A stretch of DNA of 43,706 nucleotides, from assembly GCF_000382705.1 (NCBI RefSeq), contig NZ_ARQE01000017.1, forward strand, positions 1 through 43,706, written 5' to 3'. The translations under genes and the position numbers were made by a program. Below the pieces are notes generated by a model. That model ran no database searches. It saw nothing but the letters and a program-made list of their open reading frames with translations, and was not told the origin of the DNA. Below are positions 15,076-23,244 of this stretch, one piece after another. The stretch is from Aureimonas ureilytica DSM 18598 = NBRC 106430. GTDB taxonomy: Bacteria > Pseudomonadota > Alphaproteobacteria > Rhizobiales > Rhizobiaceae. Each line of letters starts with the position of its first letter. Within the stretch, counting starts at the first letter, position 1.

Positions 15076-16302
15076 TCAGGCGATGGTGTTGAGACGGGCG
15101 ACGATGTCGGCAACGAGGCCTTCCACGGCCGGGCGATGACGACGCAGATCGATCGCGGCGCGCTTGAACGCCGGCGCCGGCTCGATGCCGAGATCGAGCT
15201 TGATGCGGCCGAGCCGGATGCTCTCCGGCGAGTTCTGGTCAGGAATGAAGACCCGGCGATCGTAGCCGAGGATGTCGCCCGCCGCCTTGTGGTCGCGCAG
15301 CATGAAGAGGATCGAATTGACGTAGGCTTCGACCACGTCGACCGTGATCTTCTGGCCGAGGAAGCGCCGGGTGATCTCGATCAGCTTGACCGTGATGTAG
15401 TCGGCCCCGCGCACTTGGTGGATCTGCTTCCAGAGTTCGCCCGTGTCGGTGTTGTCGGTGCCGATATAGGTGAAGCCGCCTTCGGCGATGGCGCCGTCCA
15501 CATTCACCTCGCCCGGCACGACGATCGACACCTCGGCATCGAGCAGTTGCTGCCCTTCGGTCGAGCCGTCGAACAGCGAGAAGGCGACCGGGCGCGATAG
15601 ACCGGCGAGGCCGTAGAGCGCGCGGTTGGCGATCGGGTCAAAGGGCTTTCCCTCGTTCTCGTTGTCGACGCGGGCGAAGAGACCCAGCACGCGCGGACCC
15701 ATCGGCCGCGTCACGAGGTTCGTGCCCTCGTAGACGCGCGCCGCCATGCCGATCGGCAGGAGGCGCTGCGAGTTCATCGTCTCGCGCGCCGAGATGGCTT
15801 TCGCGGCCGTGGTGTCGTCGACGTCCACCGGCGCGACGGCGAGCAGCTTCTCCAGCGCCGCCGGCAGCGCGGCGACGATCGGGTTCGTGGTCACGCCATC
15901 GGCGCGCCAAGCAGTGCGACCGGCCCAGACGAGGCGCGGCGTGGCGTTCACCTGCGAGGGGATGTCGCCGACCTTATCGAGCGCCGCCACGATGTTGGCG
16001 ACGGTGTCGGGCACGCTCGCGCCCTCGGTCACGCGAACGACGGTCGCGTCGGCGCCGACGTTCAGGCCGGTCAGCTGGGCGTTGATGCCCGACACGGCAT
16101 CGCGCAGAGGGCCGGTGCCGAGCTTGGCGACGATCGCGGCGTTGCTGGTCGAAAAGCGAACGGCCTTGCCGAGCGGGAAGGTGGCAGCGTCGGCGTCGGG
16201 GCTCGTCTCGATGAGCAGCATCTTCGAGAAGTCGGCGCCGGCGGTCGGCACGGGCTCGTCGTTCGGGCGCGCAACGGACATGCCGAAGATCGGGTTCGAC
16301 AT
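15076..16302 (-). CDS. FI: Contractile tail sheath protein (P2 FI-like)
   Basis: This 408-residue sheath protein contracts to drive the tube through the envelope. Diagnostic parts are the N-terminal ADFSKMLLIETSPDADAATFPLGKAVRF, the VWAGRTAWRADGVTTNPIVAALPAALEKLLAVAPVDV domain and the C-terminal domain with TYIGTDNTDTGELWKQIHQVRGADYITVKLIEITRRFLGQKIT, all typical of P2 FI. The start at 16302 has GGAG nine bases upstream. A strong terminator-like hairpin ends only ~24 nt before the ATG, so expression should depend on read-through or a promoter lying before the hairpin. Confidence 0.95.
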   Translation of the reverse strand: MSNPIFGMSVARPNDEPVPTAGADFSKMLLIETSPDADAATFPLGKAVRFSTSNAAIVAKLGTGPLRDAVSGINAQLTGLNVGADATVVRVTEGASVPDTVANIVAALDKVGDIPSQVNATPRLVWAGRTAWRADGVTTNPIVAALPAALEKLLAVAPVDVDDTTAAKAISARETMNSQRLLPIGMAARVYEGTNLVTRPMGPRVLGLFARVDNENEGKPFDPIANRALYGLAGLSRPVAFSLFDGSTEGQQLLDAEVSIVVPGEVNVDGAIAEGGFTYIGTDNTDTGELWKQIHQVRGADYITVKLIEITRRFLGQKITVDVVEAYVNSILFMLRDHKAAGDILGYDRRVFIPDQNSPESIRLGRIKLDLGIEPAPAFKRAAIDLRRHRPAVEGLVADIVARLNTIA

Positions 16303-16325
16303 TGGAGGGTCTCCAGGGGATGAGG

Positions 16326-16353
16326 AAAAAAAGCCCGGCGAGAGGACCGGGCT
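16326..16353 (-). terminator. Strong intrinsic-terminator-like hairpin just upstream of sheath gene
   Basis: On the minus strand AGCCCGG (16353-16347) pairs with CCGGGCT (16338-16332) around an 8-nt loop, and the T-run reaches 16326. It lies between the PLA2-motif gene and the sheath gene, inside the tail operon. By form it is one of the best terminators in the window. Confidence 0.88.
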
Positions 16354-16383
16354 CGGAAGGGGTCAGGATTGGGGGACGAAGCG

Positions 16384-16614
16384 TCAGCGCCAGCGGCGCG
16401 CCCGGATCCAGAAGGGCAGACCGAGCAGGAGGACGCCCGCGCCCATGGTCAGCGCCATGGGCCAGCCAGCCGCGTCCGCGACGCAGCGGACGAGTTCCCA
16501 ATCCGCGCCGAGCTTGGCGGCAGTGAGGTCGGCATAGGCGAGATCATGGAGCGCGCAGCAATGCGCCCAGGAGCCCTCCGGCCAGCGGGTGCAGTAATCG
16601 GTCGGCGACGTCAT
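16384..16614 (-). CDS. Small membrane protein with phospholipase A2-like HD motif
   Basis: This 76-residue protein contains CCALHDLAY at residues 19-27, matching the CCxxHDxxY active-site signature of secreted phospholipase A2 (Cys19, Cys20, catalytic-type His23-Asp24, Tyr27). Cys8 and Cys44 could form further disulphides. A hydrophobic segment at ~53-70 (MALTMGAGVLLLGLPFWI) and a basic tail (RARRWR) follow. It lies between a putative fibre-assembly gene and the sheath gene, so it could be a virion or host-membrane factor. The lipase activity is inferred from the motif only; no calcium loop is clearly visible in front of it. A spanin- or holin-like membrane role is the alternative. Confidence 0.6.
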   Translation of the reverse strand: MTSPTDYCTRWPEGSWAHCCALHDLAYADLTAAKLGADWELVRCVADAAGWPMALTMGAGVLLLGLPFWIRARRWR

Positions 16615-16617
16615 GGA

Positions 16618-17139
16618 TCAGGCCGGGAGGCCTCGCGCGATGGCGGCGCGCCGGTCAGTGGTGAGAATGCCGACCGAGACCAGGAGATCGAGGCCGCCGA
16701 GGTTCCGCTCGTCGCCGAGGTCGACCTCAGTCAAATGCCGGTCGCGGACACGATCGAAGAAGACGCCGACGACCTTGCGGAGCGTCGTCGCCGCCGGATC
16801 CTCGCCGTCGGGACGGGCTTCCGAATATTCGACGATCGCGACCTCCTCGAAGGCCGAGAAGGCGTTGCGGAACTCGCTCGGCGTGAGCTTGAGGCGAAAG
16901 GCCGGCTCGGGTGCTGGAGGATCGACGGACGGCGGGGTTGCGCCGCCGACCTCGACCACGCTCTCGCGCGTCTCATCCGGCGTGAAGGTTTTAGCCTTGC
17001 GGTCATAGCGGGCGCCCTGCGGCGTGTCGGCGGGGCATTCCACCCATTCAAACTCGGACGGGAAGAGGCCGGTCGGGTCGAAGGGGATGGTCTCGAAGAC
17101 GACGTCGCCGACGAGGCGCGCGAAATGCTTCTCGATCAT
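16618..17139 (-). CDS. Putative tail fibre assembly-type protein
   Basis: The protein has 173 residues from ATG 17139; the open frame continues upstream into the fibre gene but is then a shadow. The N-terminal part (VVFETIPFDPTGLFPSEFEWVECPADTPQGARYDRKAKTF) resembles small proteins that follow phage fibre genes and often help fold them. The C-terminal half (FRLKLTPSEFRNAFSAFEEVAIVEYSEAR, then VVGVFFDRVRDRHLTEVDLGDERNLGGLDLLVS) is probably helical. It starts 10 bp after the glycine-rich tip gene. The family was not recognised with certainty, so the role is positional inference. Confidence 0.55.
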   Translation of the reverse strand: MIEKHFARLVGDVVFETIPFDPTGLFPSEFEWVECPADTPQGARYDRKAKTFTPDETRESVVEVGGATPPSVDPPAPEPAFRLKLTPSEFRNAFSAFEEVAIVEYSEARPDGEDPAATTLRKVVGVFFDRVRDRHLTEVDLGDERNLGGLDLLVSVGILTTDRRAAIARGLPA

Positions 17140-17149
17140 GGCGTGTTCC

Positions 17150-18388
17150 TCAGTACCAGATGATTGCGCAGCCGGGGCCACCGTTGCCGGCGAAGACGGT
17201 TTTGCCAGCGAAATATGCACTGCTGGTCATGTCGAAGACGCGACCCGCACCGCCGCCGCCTACGCCACCATCTCCCTTCATCGTGTTGGTGACGAGGAAA
17301 TCAACCGCGCTTGTCAGACCCGCAGCGCCTCCACCGAAGCCGGCAAGAACTTGTCCGAGGTCGGTAGCGTTCGATCCGCCGCCCGCACCCGGACCGCTAG
17401 GCCACCCCCTGATTGTGTCGGCGACATCGTTGAACCAACCGCCGCTCCAACCCCGAATTTCATCAATGTCCCACCAATCTTCGATCAGTGGGACTTGAAC
17501 ATCATATTCGAGACCGTTCTGGGTGCTGCCGGTCTTTCCAATCGGAACAAACGGTGAAGCTCCTCGTCCAAGGAACATACGAATAACACGTTCGTATTGG
17601 TAAATCGTGAACGAGTATTTCGTACCGGGACCCATAGATCCCGCGCCGAAGTTCATATTCCTGGTGTTGCTCGTATTGTTGACGAACCCGTCCGATCCGT
17701 CTCCACCCCAACCACCGCCCGAGCCAGGAAAATTGCCGCTGCCGGCGTTATCCCACACGGCGTCACCACCCCTTCCGCCGTTGCCTCGCGGCCCACCGGA
17801 AGCGCCGCCCCCACCGGGGGCGAGATAGGGTGCCGAGACTGAGCTTATCTGAGCGTTCGCGAGCCTGTTCCAGTTACTTCCCCCGGTGCCCCCGTTGGCG
17901 TTGAATTCGCCACCGGAGCCAACGCCGCCAACCGCTCGAATGGGTGTGGTGCCAGAGGCCGGATTAACGGCGCCAGCCCCACCCGTTGCCGTTATCGATG
18001 TTCCGTTAAGGGTTGCGGTCGTTGTTCCGCCATTGGCGCCAGCGGCCATCCCCGGCGTGTTGTTGGCCGGAACGGCGTAGGATGCACCGATCCCGGCTGC
18101 GCCGACCGAACCCGTGATAAGACCGCCGTTGGCGTTCTGGAACCGGCGACGAGCGAAGCCACCGCCCGCACCACCGCCCGGAGTGGCGTCAATTTGCGTT
18201 CCGGAGGCCACGCCACGGATAGCACCGCCGCCGCCCGCGCCGAAGACCGCAACGTCACATTCGCTCACGTCATTCGGCAGCTGAAAATTGAATGCGCCAG
18301 ACGTCAGGATGATGCGGCGGCGAGCATATCCGTTGCTCTTCGTCACAGCCCGACCGACGATGGCGGGCGCGGAAAGGGAACGTCCCAT
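17150..18388 (-). CDS. Glycine-rich tail tip / receptor-binding protein candidate
   Basis: This 412-residue protein has an N-terminal ~45-residue beta segment (GYARRRIILTSGAFNFQLP) and then many glycine clusters (GAGGGG, GGGAGGGF, GGGGASGG, GGVGGGGAGR). These are separated by short variable strands such as YQYERVIRMFLGRGASPF and WWDIDEIRGWSGGWF. This layout recalls polyglycine-sandwich adhesins of phages (for example gp38-like tips of T-even phages). Its base composition is visibly less GC-rich than the neighbouring baseplate genes, as expected for exchangeable receptor-binding genes. It lies downstream of the baseplate and DUF4815 genes and directly upstream of a fibre-assembly-like gene. 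Confidence 0.7.
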   Translation of the reverse strand: MGRSLSAPAIVGRAVTKSNGYARRRIILTSGAFNFQLPNDVSECDVAVFGAGGGGAIRGVASGTQIDATPGGGAGGGFARRRFQNANGGLITGSVGAAGIGASYAVPANNTPGMAAGANGGTTTATLNGTSITATGGAGAVNPASGTTPIRAVGGVGSGGEFNANGGTGGSNWNRLANAQISSVSAPYLAPGGGGASGGPRGNGGRGGDAVWDNAGSGNFPGSGGGWGGDGSDGFVNNTSNTRNMNFGAGSMGPGTKYSFTIYQYERVIRMFLGRGASPFVPIGKTGSTQNGLEYDVQVPLIEDWWDIDEIRGWSGGWFNDVADTIRGWPSGPGAGGGSNATDLGQVLAGFGGGAAGLTSAVDFLVTNTMKGDGGVGGGGAGRVFDMTSSAYFAGKTVFAGNGGPGCAIIWY

Positions 18389-18400
18389 CGTGTGGCTTCC

Positions 18401-18706
18401 TTATTCCTCGATCCCGAGCACTTGCACGGCGATGCTGTTGGCGGTGTTGGTCTGGACGTAGACACGGCATCCGGCCGTGAGGACGAGGCCGGTCCGCTCG
18501 AGCACCTGGCCTGGGCCAAGCAGCTGGCCGGTCTCGAGCCAGTGCGCGACGCCCGGAACCGTGCCCGGCGGCGTGATCGCGATCTTGGCCGTGTTGTTGG
18601 CGGTCGCCGCGACGTTGACGGTCACGGCCGCCTTCTGGCCGTCCGGGACGGTGTAGACGAGCACGGCATCGGTGTTGCCCGGCGCGGCGAATGCGGGAAG
18701 TGCCAT
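18401..18706 (-). CDS. Small phage structural protein, unknown
   Basis: This 101-residue, beta-rich protein has strands such as VLVYTVPDGQKAAVTVNVAATANNTAKIAITPPG and RTGLVLTAGCRVYVQTNTANSIAVQVLGIEE. The pattern suggests a single beta-sandwich domain, as in decoration or fibre-associated proteins. Its ATG overlaps the upstream stop as TGATG. No family was recognised; the place between two fibre-type genes suggests a tail-tip component. Confidence 0.6.
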   Translation of the reverse strand: MALPAFAAPGNTDAVLVYTVPDGQKAAVTVNVAATANNTAKIAITPPGTVPGVAHWLETGQLLGPGQVLERTGLVLTAGCRVYVQTNTANSIAVQVLGIEE

Positions 18707-19155
18707 CAGGACGCTCCGAGGAAGACGGTGGCGGGGGTGATCTTCTTGAGCGTCGCGAGCCGCGTCGCGATCTCGGTGATCGCCGCCTGCACCGTGTGCC
18801 CGGTGACGCCCGGAACGGTGTCGCGAAGCTGGATCGCGTCGGCGTAGACGCCGCCGGCGACGAGCTCAATGTAAGCGTCGGACACCGCCTTGAACTCGGC
18901 TTCGAGCCGCGTCAGGTCCGCCCGGCGCGCTTCGATCTCGGCGGTGATCGTGGCCGTGACGGTTTGCAGCGCGGACGTCTGCAGCGCGTCGATGATCGCC
19001 TCGAGCGTCGCCTTCTGCGCTTCGAGGGTGCGCAGGCGCTCGCCGATGCTCTTGAACACGGCGTCCCAGACCTGCGGACTGAATCGCAGGTTCGGCGGCG
19101 ACTTGTAGTCCGCGAGCGGCGACGGGATCAGGACGTCAGTCGAGCTGCTCGACAT
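18706..19155 (-). CDS. Coiled-coil phage protein of the fibre module
   Basis: The protein has 149 residues from ATG 19155 (MSSSSTDVLIPSPLADYKSPPNLRF). The open frame extends further upstream, but that part is a shadow of the 59-residue gene at 19136. The middle (~residues 35-95) is a heptad-rich helix (IGERLRTLEAQKATLEAIIDALQTSALQTVTATITAEIEARRADLTRLEAEF), suggesting a trimeric or dimeric stalk. The C-terminal part (TGHTVQAAITEIATRLATLKK) is of a type seen in phage fibres. It overlaps both neighbours, so expression is coupled. Function beyond fibre association is unknown. Confidence 0.65.
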   Translation of the reverse strand: MSSSSTDVLIPSPLADYKSPPNLRFSPQVWDAVFKSIGERLRTLEAQKATLEAIIDALQTSALQTVTATITAEIEARRADLTRLEAEFKAVSDAYIELVAGGVYADAIQLRDTVPGVTGHTVQAAITEIATRLATLKKITPATVFLGAS

Positions 19156-19315
19156 GGGCGATCCCCTCCCAACCGTGCTCGTCCGTGATCGCGCGCAGCG
19201 TCGTGCCCGCCATGCGGTGACGGTCGCGCGGCAGGAGCTTGCGGTCGCCATGCGGTATCGGCGCCGCCAGCGTCACCTGGTAGCGCGCCTCGTCGATGAT
19301 CTCGATCGGGTCCAT
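19136..19315 (-). CDS. Small 59-residue phage protein
   Basis: This is a short reading frame from ATG 19315 to the TGA at 19138-19136, with AAGGGG upstream of the start. It reads MDPIEIIDEARYQVTLA, then PHGDRKLLPRDRHRMAG and a C-terminal EHGWEGIAHVEQLD. It fills the otherwise empty gap between the DUF4815 gene (stop 9 bp before its start) and the coiled-coil gene, whose start it overlaps by 20 bases. The tight packing supports it as real. Function is unknown. Confidence 0.6.
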   Translation of the reverse strand: MDPIEIIDEARYQVTLAAPIPHGDRKLLPRDRHRMAGTTLRAITDEHGWEGIAHVEQLD

Positions 19316-19324
19316 GGGAGCCCC

Positions 19325-21682
19325 TTATTTGGCGTAGAGGGAGGCGTTCTCGACAAAGCAGACCGACTGCACCGTGGTGGTGGTCTGGTCGATCTGCAGC
19401 TGCGCCGAGGTCGTCGCCGGCACCGTGAAGCTCGCCGTCACCAGCCGGCGCGTGGCCTTCGAGAGGTCTCGCGACATGGACTGGATGGTCGGCGTGTAGG
19501 TGGTGGACCCGACGATGATCTTCGGGTCGACGTCGTGCAGGAGGTCATCGAACTGATCCATGGAGAGCTCGACGTCGATCTTCGTGGTCGCAAAGCCGAA
19601 GTTCAGCACCTTCGTCACCGCCCGCGCCGTGCCGCGCGGTCGCCGCGCCATGGCTCTCGCCTTGGCATCGAGGACGATCGCCGGCGCTAGGCCAGACGTG
19701 CCGATCATCGTGAGGCGCAGAGCACAGAGCGCCGGGAGGCCGCGCAGCGGGTTCGGCTTGTCGGCCGTTTCGGGTCCGAGCGTTTCCCACTTGTCGCTGC
19801 CGCTCGGCTTTACCTCCCACATCATCGACGTGCCGTCCGGGCACCAGCCGGCATAAAGCAGCTTGATCTCGGTCATCCCGTTATCGAGCGTGAGCGGCTG
19901 GAACTCCACCACGACCCGGTTCACCGAGAACTCGGCGCCGTTCACCCGGAAGCAGAAGTCCTCTTCGGGCGAGCCCTGGAACCACGCCTGATCCGTCGAC
20001 CAGAACAAAGTGCCCTCGGCGTATTTGGCGCCGGTGACGGTGGCGAGCGAATAGTTGCCCGTCGTAACGGTGACCCAGGCATAGCGCTTGCCCGGCTCCA
20101 GATAGCGCGGCGTGAACGAGAACTTCGTCCAGCCCTTGGCGATCTGCGCCGGCGCGAGCGTCGACTTGGCGATCACGCGCTCGAAGAGCGGCGAGCCGGT
20201 GTTCGACACCTCGCAGAGAACCAGCGTGACCGCGCCGTCCGTGTCGACGCGATCGAACTTCAGTTCCACCGACGTCAGCACCATGGGCTGGGTCAGGAGG
20301 AACGTCTGGCCGTAGACGGAGCCGTTGATGCCGAAGGTCTCGGTGACGTAGTCCCAGAAGACCTCGGTCCACGAGGACACCTGGATGGACTGCGCGGCGT
20401 AGATGTTGCGCCAGCCGGTCTCGCCGACCTGGCTGTTGTGAACGATGACGTCGTTCGCGGTGTAGGACGATCCGTGGACCTGATTGAAGATCGAGGTGTC
20501 GATCGCCTGCCCGGCGAAGGTGGCGTCGATCAATCCGATCTTCTGGAAGGTCTCGCCGTTCGCCTGGAACGTTTGCCCTTCCCGAGCCGTGCCGATCTGC
20601 GCCCATTCCTTGACGTTGTCGCACATGGCGACCGTCGGGCCGTAGGAGACGGACGAGCGGGCCACCTCGCGTTTGATGGCGTTCGTGACCGTGTGAACCT
20701 GCTGCGAGATGTTCTTGGTCGAGCCGGAGCCGTCGACCTCGATCTTGGCCTTCTCCGTCCAGGCCGGCATGAGAACGTCGTTCTGGATGCGGATGCCGGT
20801 CTGAGCTGGGTTGATGACTTCCAAGCGGTTGTCGCGCTCGGCCGCCCACTGGAAGCGCACGCCCTCCTCGATCCGCGCCTCGAACAGGGCGTTCGTGATC
20901 GCCCACTGATCCTTCACCAGCGCGGCATCGTAGAAGTAGGCGCGCGCCTCGTCGGGCAGGTTCAGAAGGCGGCGCACCCGCGCGTTGTCGCGCTGCAGCT
21001 GCTGGATGATCTCGCGCCGGGGGAAGTCCTTCAGCGTCGCCTGCAGGTTGGCGAGGTCTGTCTCCAGCGTCGTGGTACGTGCGATGGCAACCAGCATCTG
21101 GCCTTCCAGAACGCGCACCCGGCCCTCGACCTCGTAGAGCGTCTTCACCCGCGCGTCGGGGTTGCTCTCGATCGCGACGATGCCGGTGGACGCCAGGCGC
21201 ACGAAGCCGATGCAGCAGTTCGGGGCGACGATCGCCGGGCGCAGCGGCGTCGGCGAGGCGATGCCCTGTTGCACGGTGAACTCCACCGTGCGCCGATCGA
21301 TCTTCGGCACCGGCACCAACACGGTCGCGCCGGTCTCGACATCGGTCTCGACATAGCGCTGCTCCTGCAGGAGCTCGGTCACGCCGCGCGCGAGGATCGC
21401 GACATAGCGCTCGTCGCCCACCACGAGCGGCAGGTGCGGCATGAGGTCGATATCGGCGGGCGCGTCGAGATCGTAGACCACGGCATTGGCGAACAGGAGA
21501 CCCTGCGACACGCGCACGCGCCCGCTGGAGGGCGTCGACACCGTGAAGTTGGCATAATGGTGCGGATAGGCGATGGCGCCTCCCACGATGTTCTCGTCGC
21601 CCTCGCGCGCGGCAATCGAGATGGCCTCGAAGTCCGCCGGCTCGGCAGACTCCGCTTCCGAGAAGCGAATGAGCTTGGTCAT
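19325..21682 (-). CDS. DUF4815-type phage tail fibre protein
   Basis: This 785-residue protein has the N-terminal DUF4815 pattern: SISIAAREGDENIVGGAIAYPHHYANFTVS, an AVVYDL segment, and VETDVETGATVLVPVPKIDRRTVEFTVQQG. A helical ~residues 190-260 stretch includes RRLLNLPDEARAYFYDAALVKDQWAITN. The C-terminal half is beta-rich, with a carbohydrate-module-like YLEPGKRYAWVTVTTGNYSLA region. Proteins of this family and length lie between gpI and the fibre tips in several phages and are thought to be structural fibre or baseplate-wedge parts. It starts 9 bp after the gpI gene. Confidence 0.8.
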   Translation of the reverse strand: MTKLIRFSEAESAEPADFEAISIAAREGDENIVGGAIAYPHHYANFTVSTPSSGRVRVSQGLLFANAVVYDLDAPADIDLMPHLPLVVGDERYVAILARGVTELLQEQRYVETDVETGATVLVPVPKIDRRTVEFTVQQGIASPTPLRPAIVAPNCCIGFVRLASTGIVAIESNPDARVKTLYEVEGRVRVLEGQMLVAIARTTTLETDLANLQATLKDFPRREIIQQLQRDNARVRRLLNLPDEARAYFYDAALVKDQWAITNALFEARIEEGVRFQWAAERDNRLEVINPAQTGIRIQNDVLMPAWTEKAKIEVDGSGSTKNISQQVHTVTNAIKREVARSSVSYGPTVAMCDNVKEWAQIGTAREGQTFQANGETFQKIGLIDATFAGQAIDTSIFNQVHGSSYTANDVIVHNSQVGETGWRNIYAAQSIQVSSWTEVFWDYVTETFGINGSVYGQTFLLTQPMVLTSVELKFDRVDTDGAVTLVLCEVSNTGSPLFERVIAKSTLAPAQIAKGWTKFSFTPRYLEPGKRYAWVTVTTGNYSLATVTGAKYAEGTLFWSTDQAWFQGSPEEDFCFRVNGAEFSVNRVVVEFQPLTLDNGMTEIKLLYAGWCPDGTSMMWEVKPSGSDKWETLGPETADKPNPLRGLPALCALRLTMIGTSGLAPAIVLDAKARAMARRPRGTARAVTKVLNFGFATTKIDVELSMDQFDDLLHDVDPKIIVGSTTYTPTIQSMSRDLSKATRRLVTASFTVPATTSAQLQIDQTTTTVQSVCFVENASLYAK

Positions 21683-21691
21683 GGCGATCCT

Positions 21692-22327
21692 TTAGAAGCG
21701 GACGCGAGGGACGTAGGCGCCGAGACACAGCGAGCCGTCGAGCGGTGGCGCATCGTCGAGCCGCAGCATCCGGTGGTGGGCGAAGTCCGAGCGATATTCG
21801 GTGGCGTCGCCCTTCGAAGCGGCGAGCGCCTGGAGACAGCGACGGATGGGCTCGCGCGTCGGGGTGCGAAGATGGCCCTGGCCCAGCCAGCCACGACCCA
21901 TGACAAAGGACCGAGGCGGCCGCACGGTCGCGACCTTGACGAGGTAGCGCGCCGCAAAGGCCGGGTGGCCGATCGGCGTGCGGCCGATGCGGGCGCGGCC
22001 GAACACGAAGCGCTTCGGATAGGTGATCCGATCGAGGATCACGCCGTCCACGAAGCGGATAAAGGCGTCCGGCCCGGCCCGCGTACCCTTCAGAGCGGCA
22101 AGGCCGTTCCGGGCGGCGCGCACCATCTCGCGCTTGCGGGCCAGCGGCCAGTCCGCGAACCAAAGGTCCACGGATTCGCTCGCGGCGAGGAAGGCGAGGA
22201 ACGCTTCGGGCGTGCGGTCCGGATCGAGGAGATCGCGGATCGGGATCGGCAGCGTGTCGGTGAAGGCCTCGGCCAGGGCGCGCTCGAACGGCGCGGCCTC
22301 GTTGTAGAGGATCTCGTCCGCGCTCAT
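21692..22327 (-). CDS. I: Baseplate/tail protein I (P2 gpI-like)
   Basis: The protein has 211 residues from ATG 22327, which overlaps the gene J stop as ATGA. The pattern FERALAEAFTDTLPIPIRDLLDPDRTPEAFLAFLAASESVDLWFADWPLARKREMVRAA is typical of the gpI family: wedge proteins with the LPxLAxxxSVDxWxxxWP signature. The family normally follows J, as here. The C-terminal ~100 residues are less conserved and may connect to the fibre. Confidence 0.9.
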   Translation of the reverse strand: MSADEILYNEAAPFERALAEAFTDTLPIPIRDLLDPDRTPEAFLAFLAASESVDLWFADWPLARKREMVRAARNGLAALKGTRAGPDAFIRFVDGVILDRITYPKRFVFGRARIGRTPIGHPAFAARYLVKVATVRPPRSFVMGRGWLGQGHLRTPTREPIRRCLQALAASKGDATEYRSDFAHHRMLRLDDAPPLDGSLCLGAYVPRVRF

Positions 22328-23244
22328 GCCCGCACCGTGGCCTCGACCGTGGCGCCGAGAAGCGCCGGGATCTTGTAGGGGTCGGCTGCGATAACGACCG
22401 GCGCGAGGTCCTCGACCTCCAGCACATTGACGTTGCCGAAGGCGATGCCCCGGAAGAAGCCGGTGGGCACCTCGCCACCGATGACGCATCGCGCCTCGGC
22501 GGCAGCCTTGGCGCGCGACAGGATATCAGCTTCCACGAGCGCCTTGTCCGGACCGGGCCGAATGTCGAGCCGCAGCCGGACACGGTACGGGACCGGCGTC
22601 GCGGGCAGCACCGACACGGCAATCGCCTCCGGCGCCACATGGGACGCGAGGCACGCGGCCTCGACGAGCGCGAGCTCGGCAGCGGTCGGAGCGCGCCCGC
22701 CCGGCCCGGCCACCACGATATGCGTGTCGCCGCGTCGCTTGTGGACGGCATAGCCATTCACCCGCGCGTCGCCCATCTGCGGCCAGGCGGTCCATGCCTC
22801 GTAGAGGAACCGATCCGCCGACCCGGCCGAGCCGCGATCGAAGCTCAGCAGATAACGGCGCGCGAGCGCGGCGTCGCTCTCCATCACCACGGCGCTGGTC
22901 GGCGTCGCCGCCTGGAGCACGAGGCGCTGGACGTTCTGGCGCGCAACCAGCGCGTCGAGGTCGGCGCCGGCCGCCGTGGTCACGAAGACCGAGCGGACGA
23001 CATCGTTGACGCGCTGGCGATCGAGAAGGCGCAGGAACGAGAAGACCCGGCCGAGAATGGCGACCGGGTTCGCCTCGAGCTCGCCGATCGTGAAGGCGGG
23101 CAGCGTCGCGTCGCGGGCGCGCTCCTCGGCCCAGGCCAACAGGAAGCGCTCCTTGAAGGCGGCGCGCAGCGTGGCGGGAGTGAAGGTCTCGATCGCCGCC
23201 GGCAGCGGCACAGCGGACAGGTCGATCGCGGTCGGCGCTCTCAT
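22324..23244 (-). CDS. J: Baseplate assembly protein J
   Basis: This 306-residue protein is of the gpJ / gp47-like family, which forms the wedge ring of the baseplate. Features are an N-terminal ELEANPVAILGRVFSFLRLLDRQRVND segment, the GADLDALVARQNVQRL motif, SADRFLYEAWTAWPQMGDARVNGYAV, and a C-terminal VRLRLDIRPGPDKALVEADI domain. It overlaps W upstream and I downstream by ATGA, giving the coupled W-J-I set typical of P2-like phages. Confidence 0.93.
   Translation of the reverse strand: MRAPTAIDLSAVPLPAAIETFTPATLRAAFKERFLLAWAEERARDATLPAFTIGELEANPVAILGRVFSFLRLLDRQRVNDVVRSVFVTTAAGADLDALVARQNVQRLVLQAATPTSAVVMESDAALARRYLLSFDRGSAGSADRFLYEAWTAWPQMGDARVNGYAVHKRRGDTHIVVAGPGGRAPTAAELALVEAACLASHVAPEAIAVSVLPATPVPYRVRLRLDIRPGPDKALVEADILSRAKAAAEARCVIGGEVPTGFFRGIAFGNVNVLEVEDLAPVVIAADPYKIPALLGATVEATVRA

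Noticed and set aside
19881..22757. Very long minus-strand open frame (958 codons) across the fibre and baseplate genes
   Set aside because: It is an alternative frame of several recognisable phage genes with tightly coupled starts, and its composition (Arg/Ala/Pro) is typical of GC-rich shadows.
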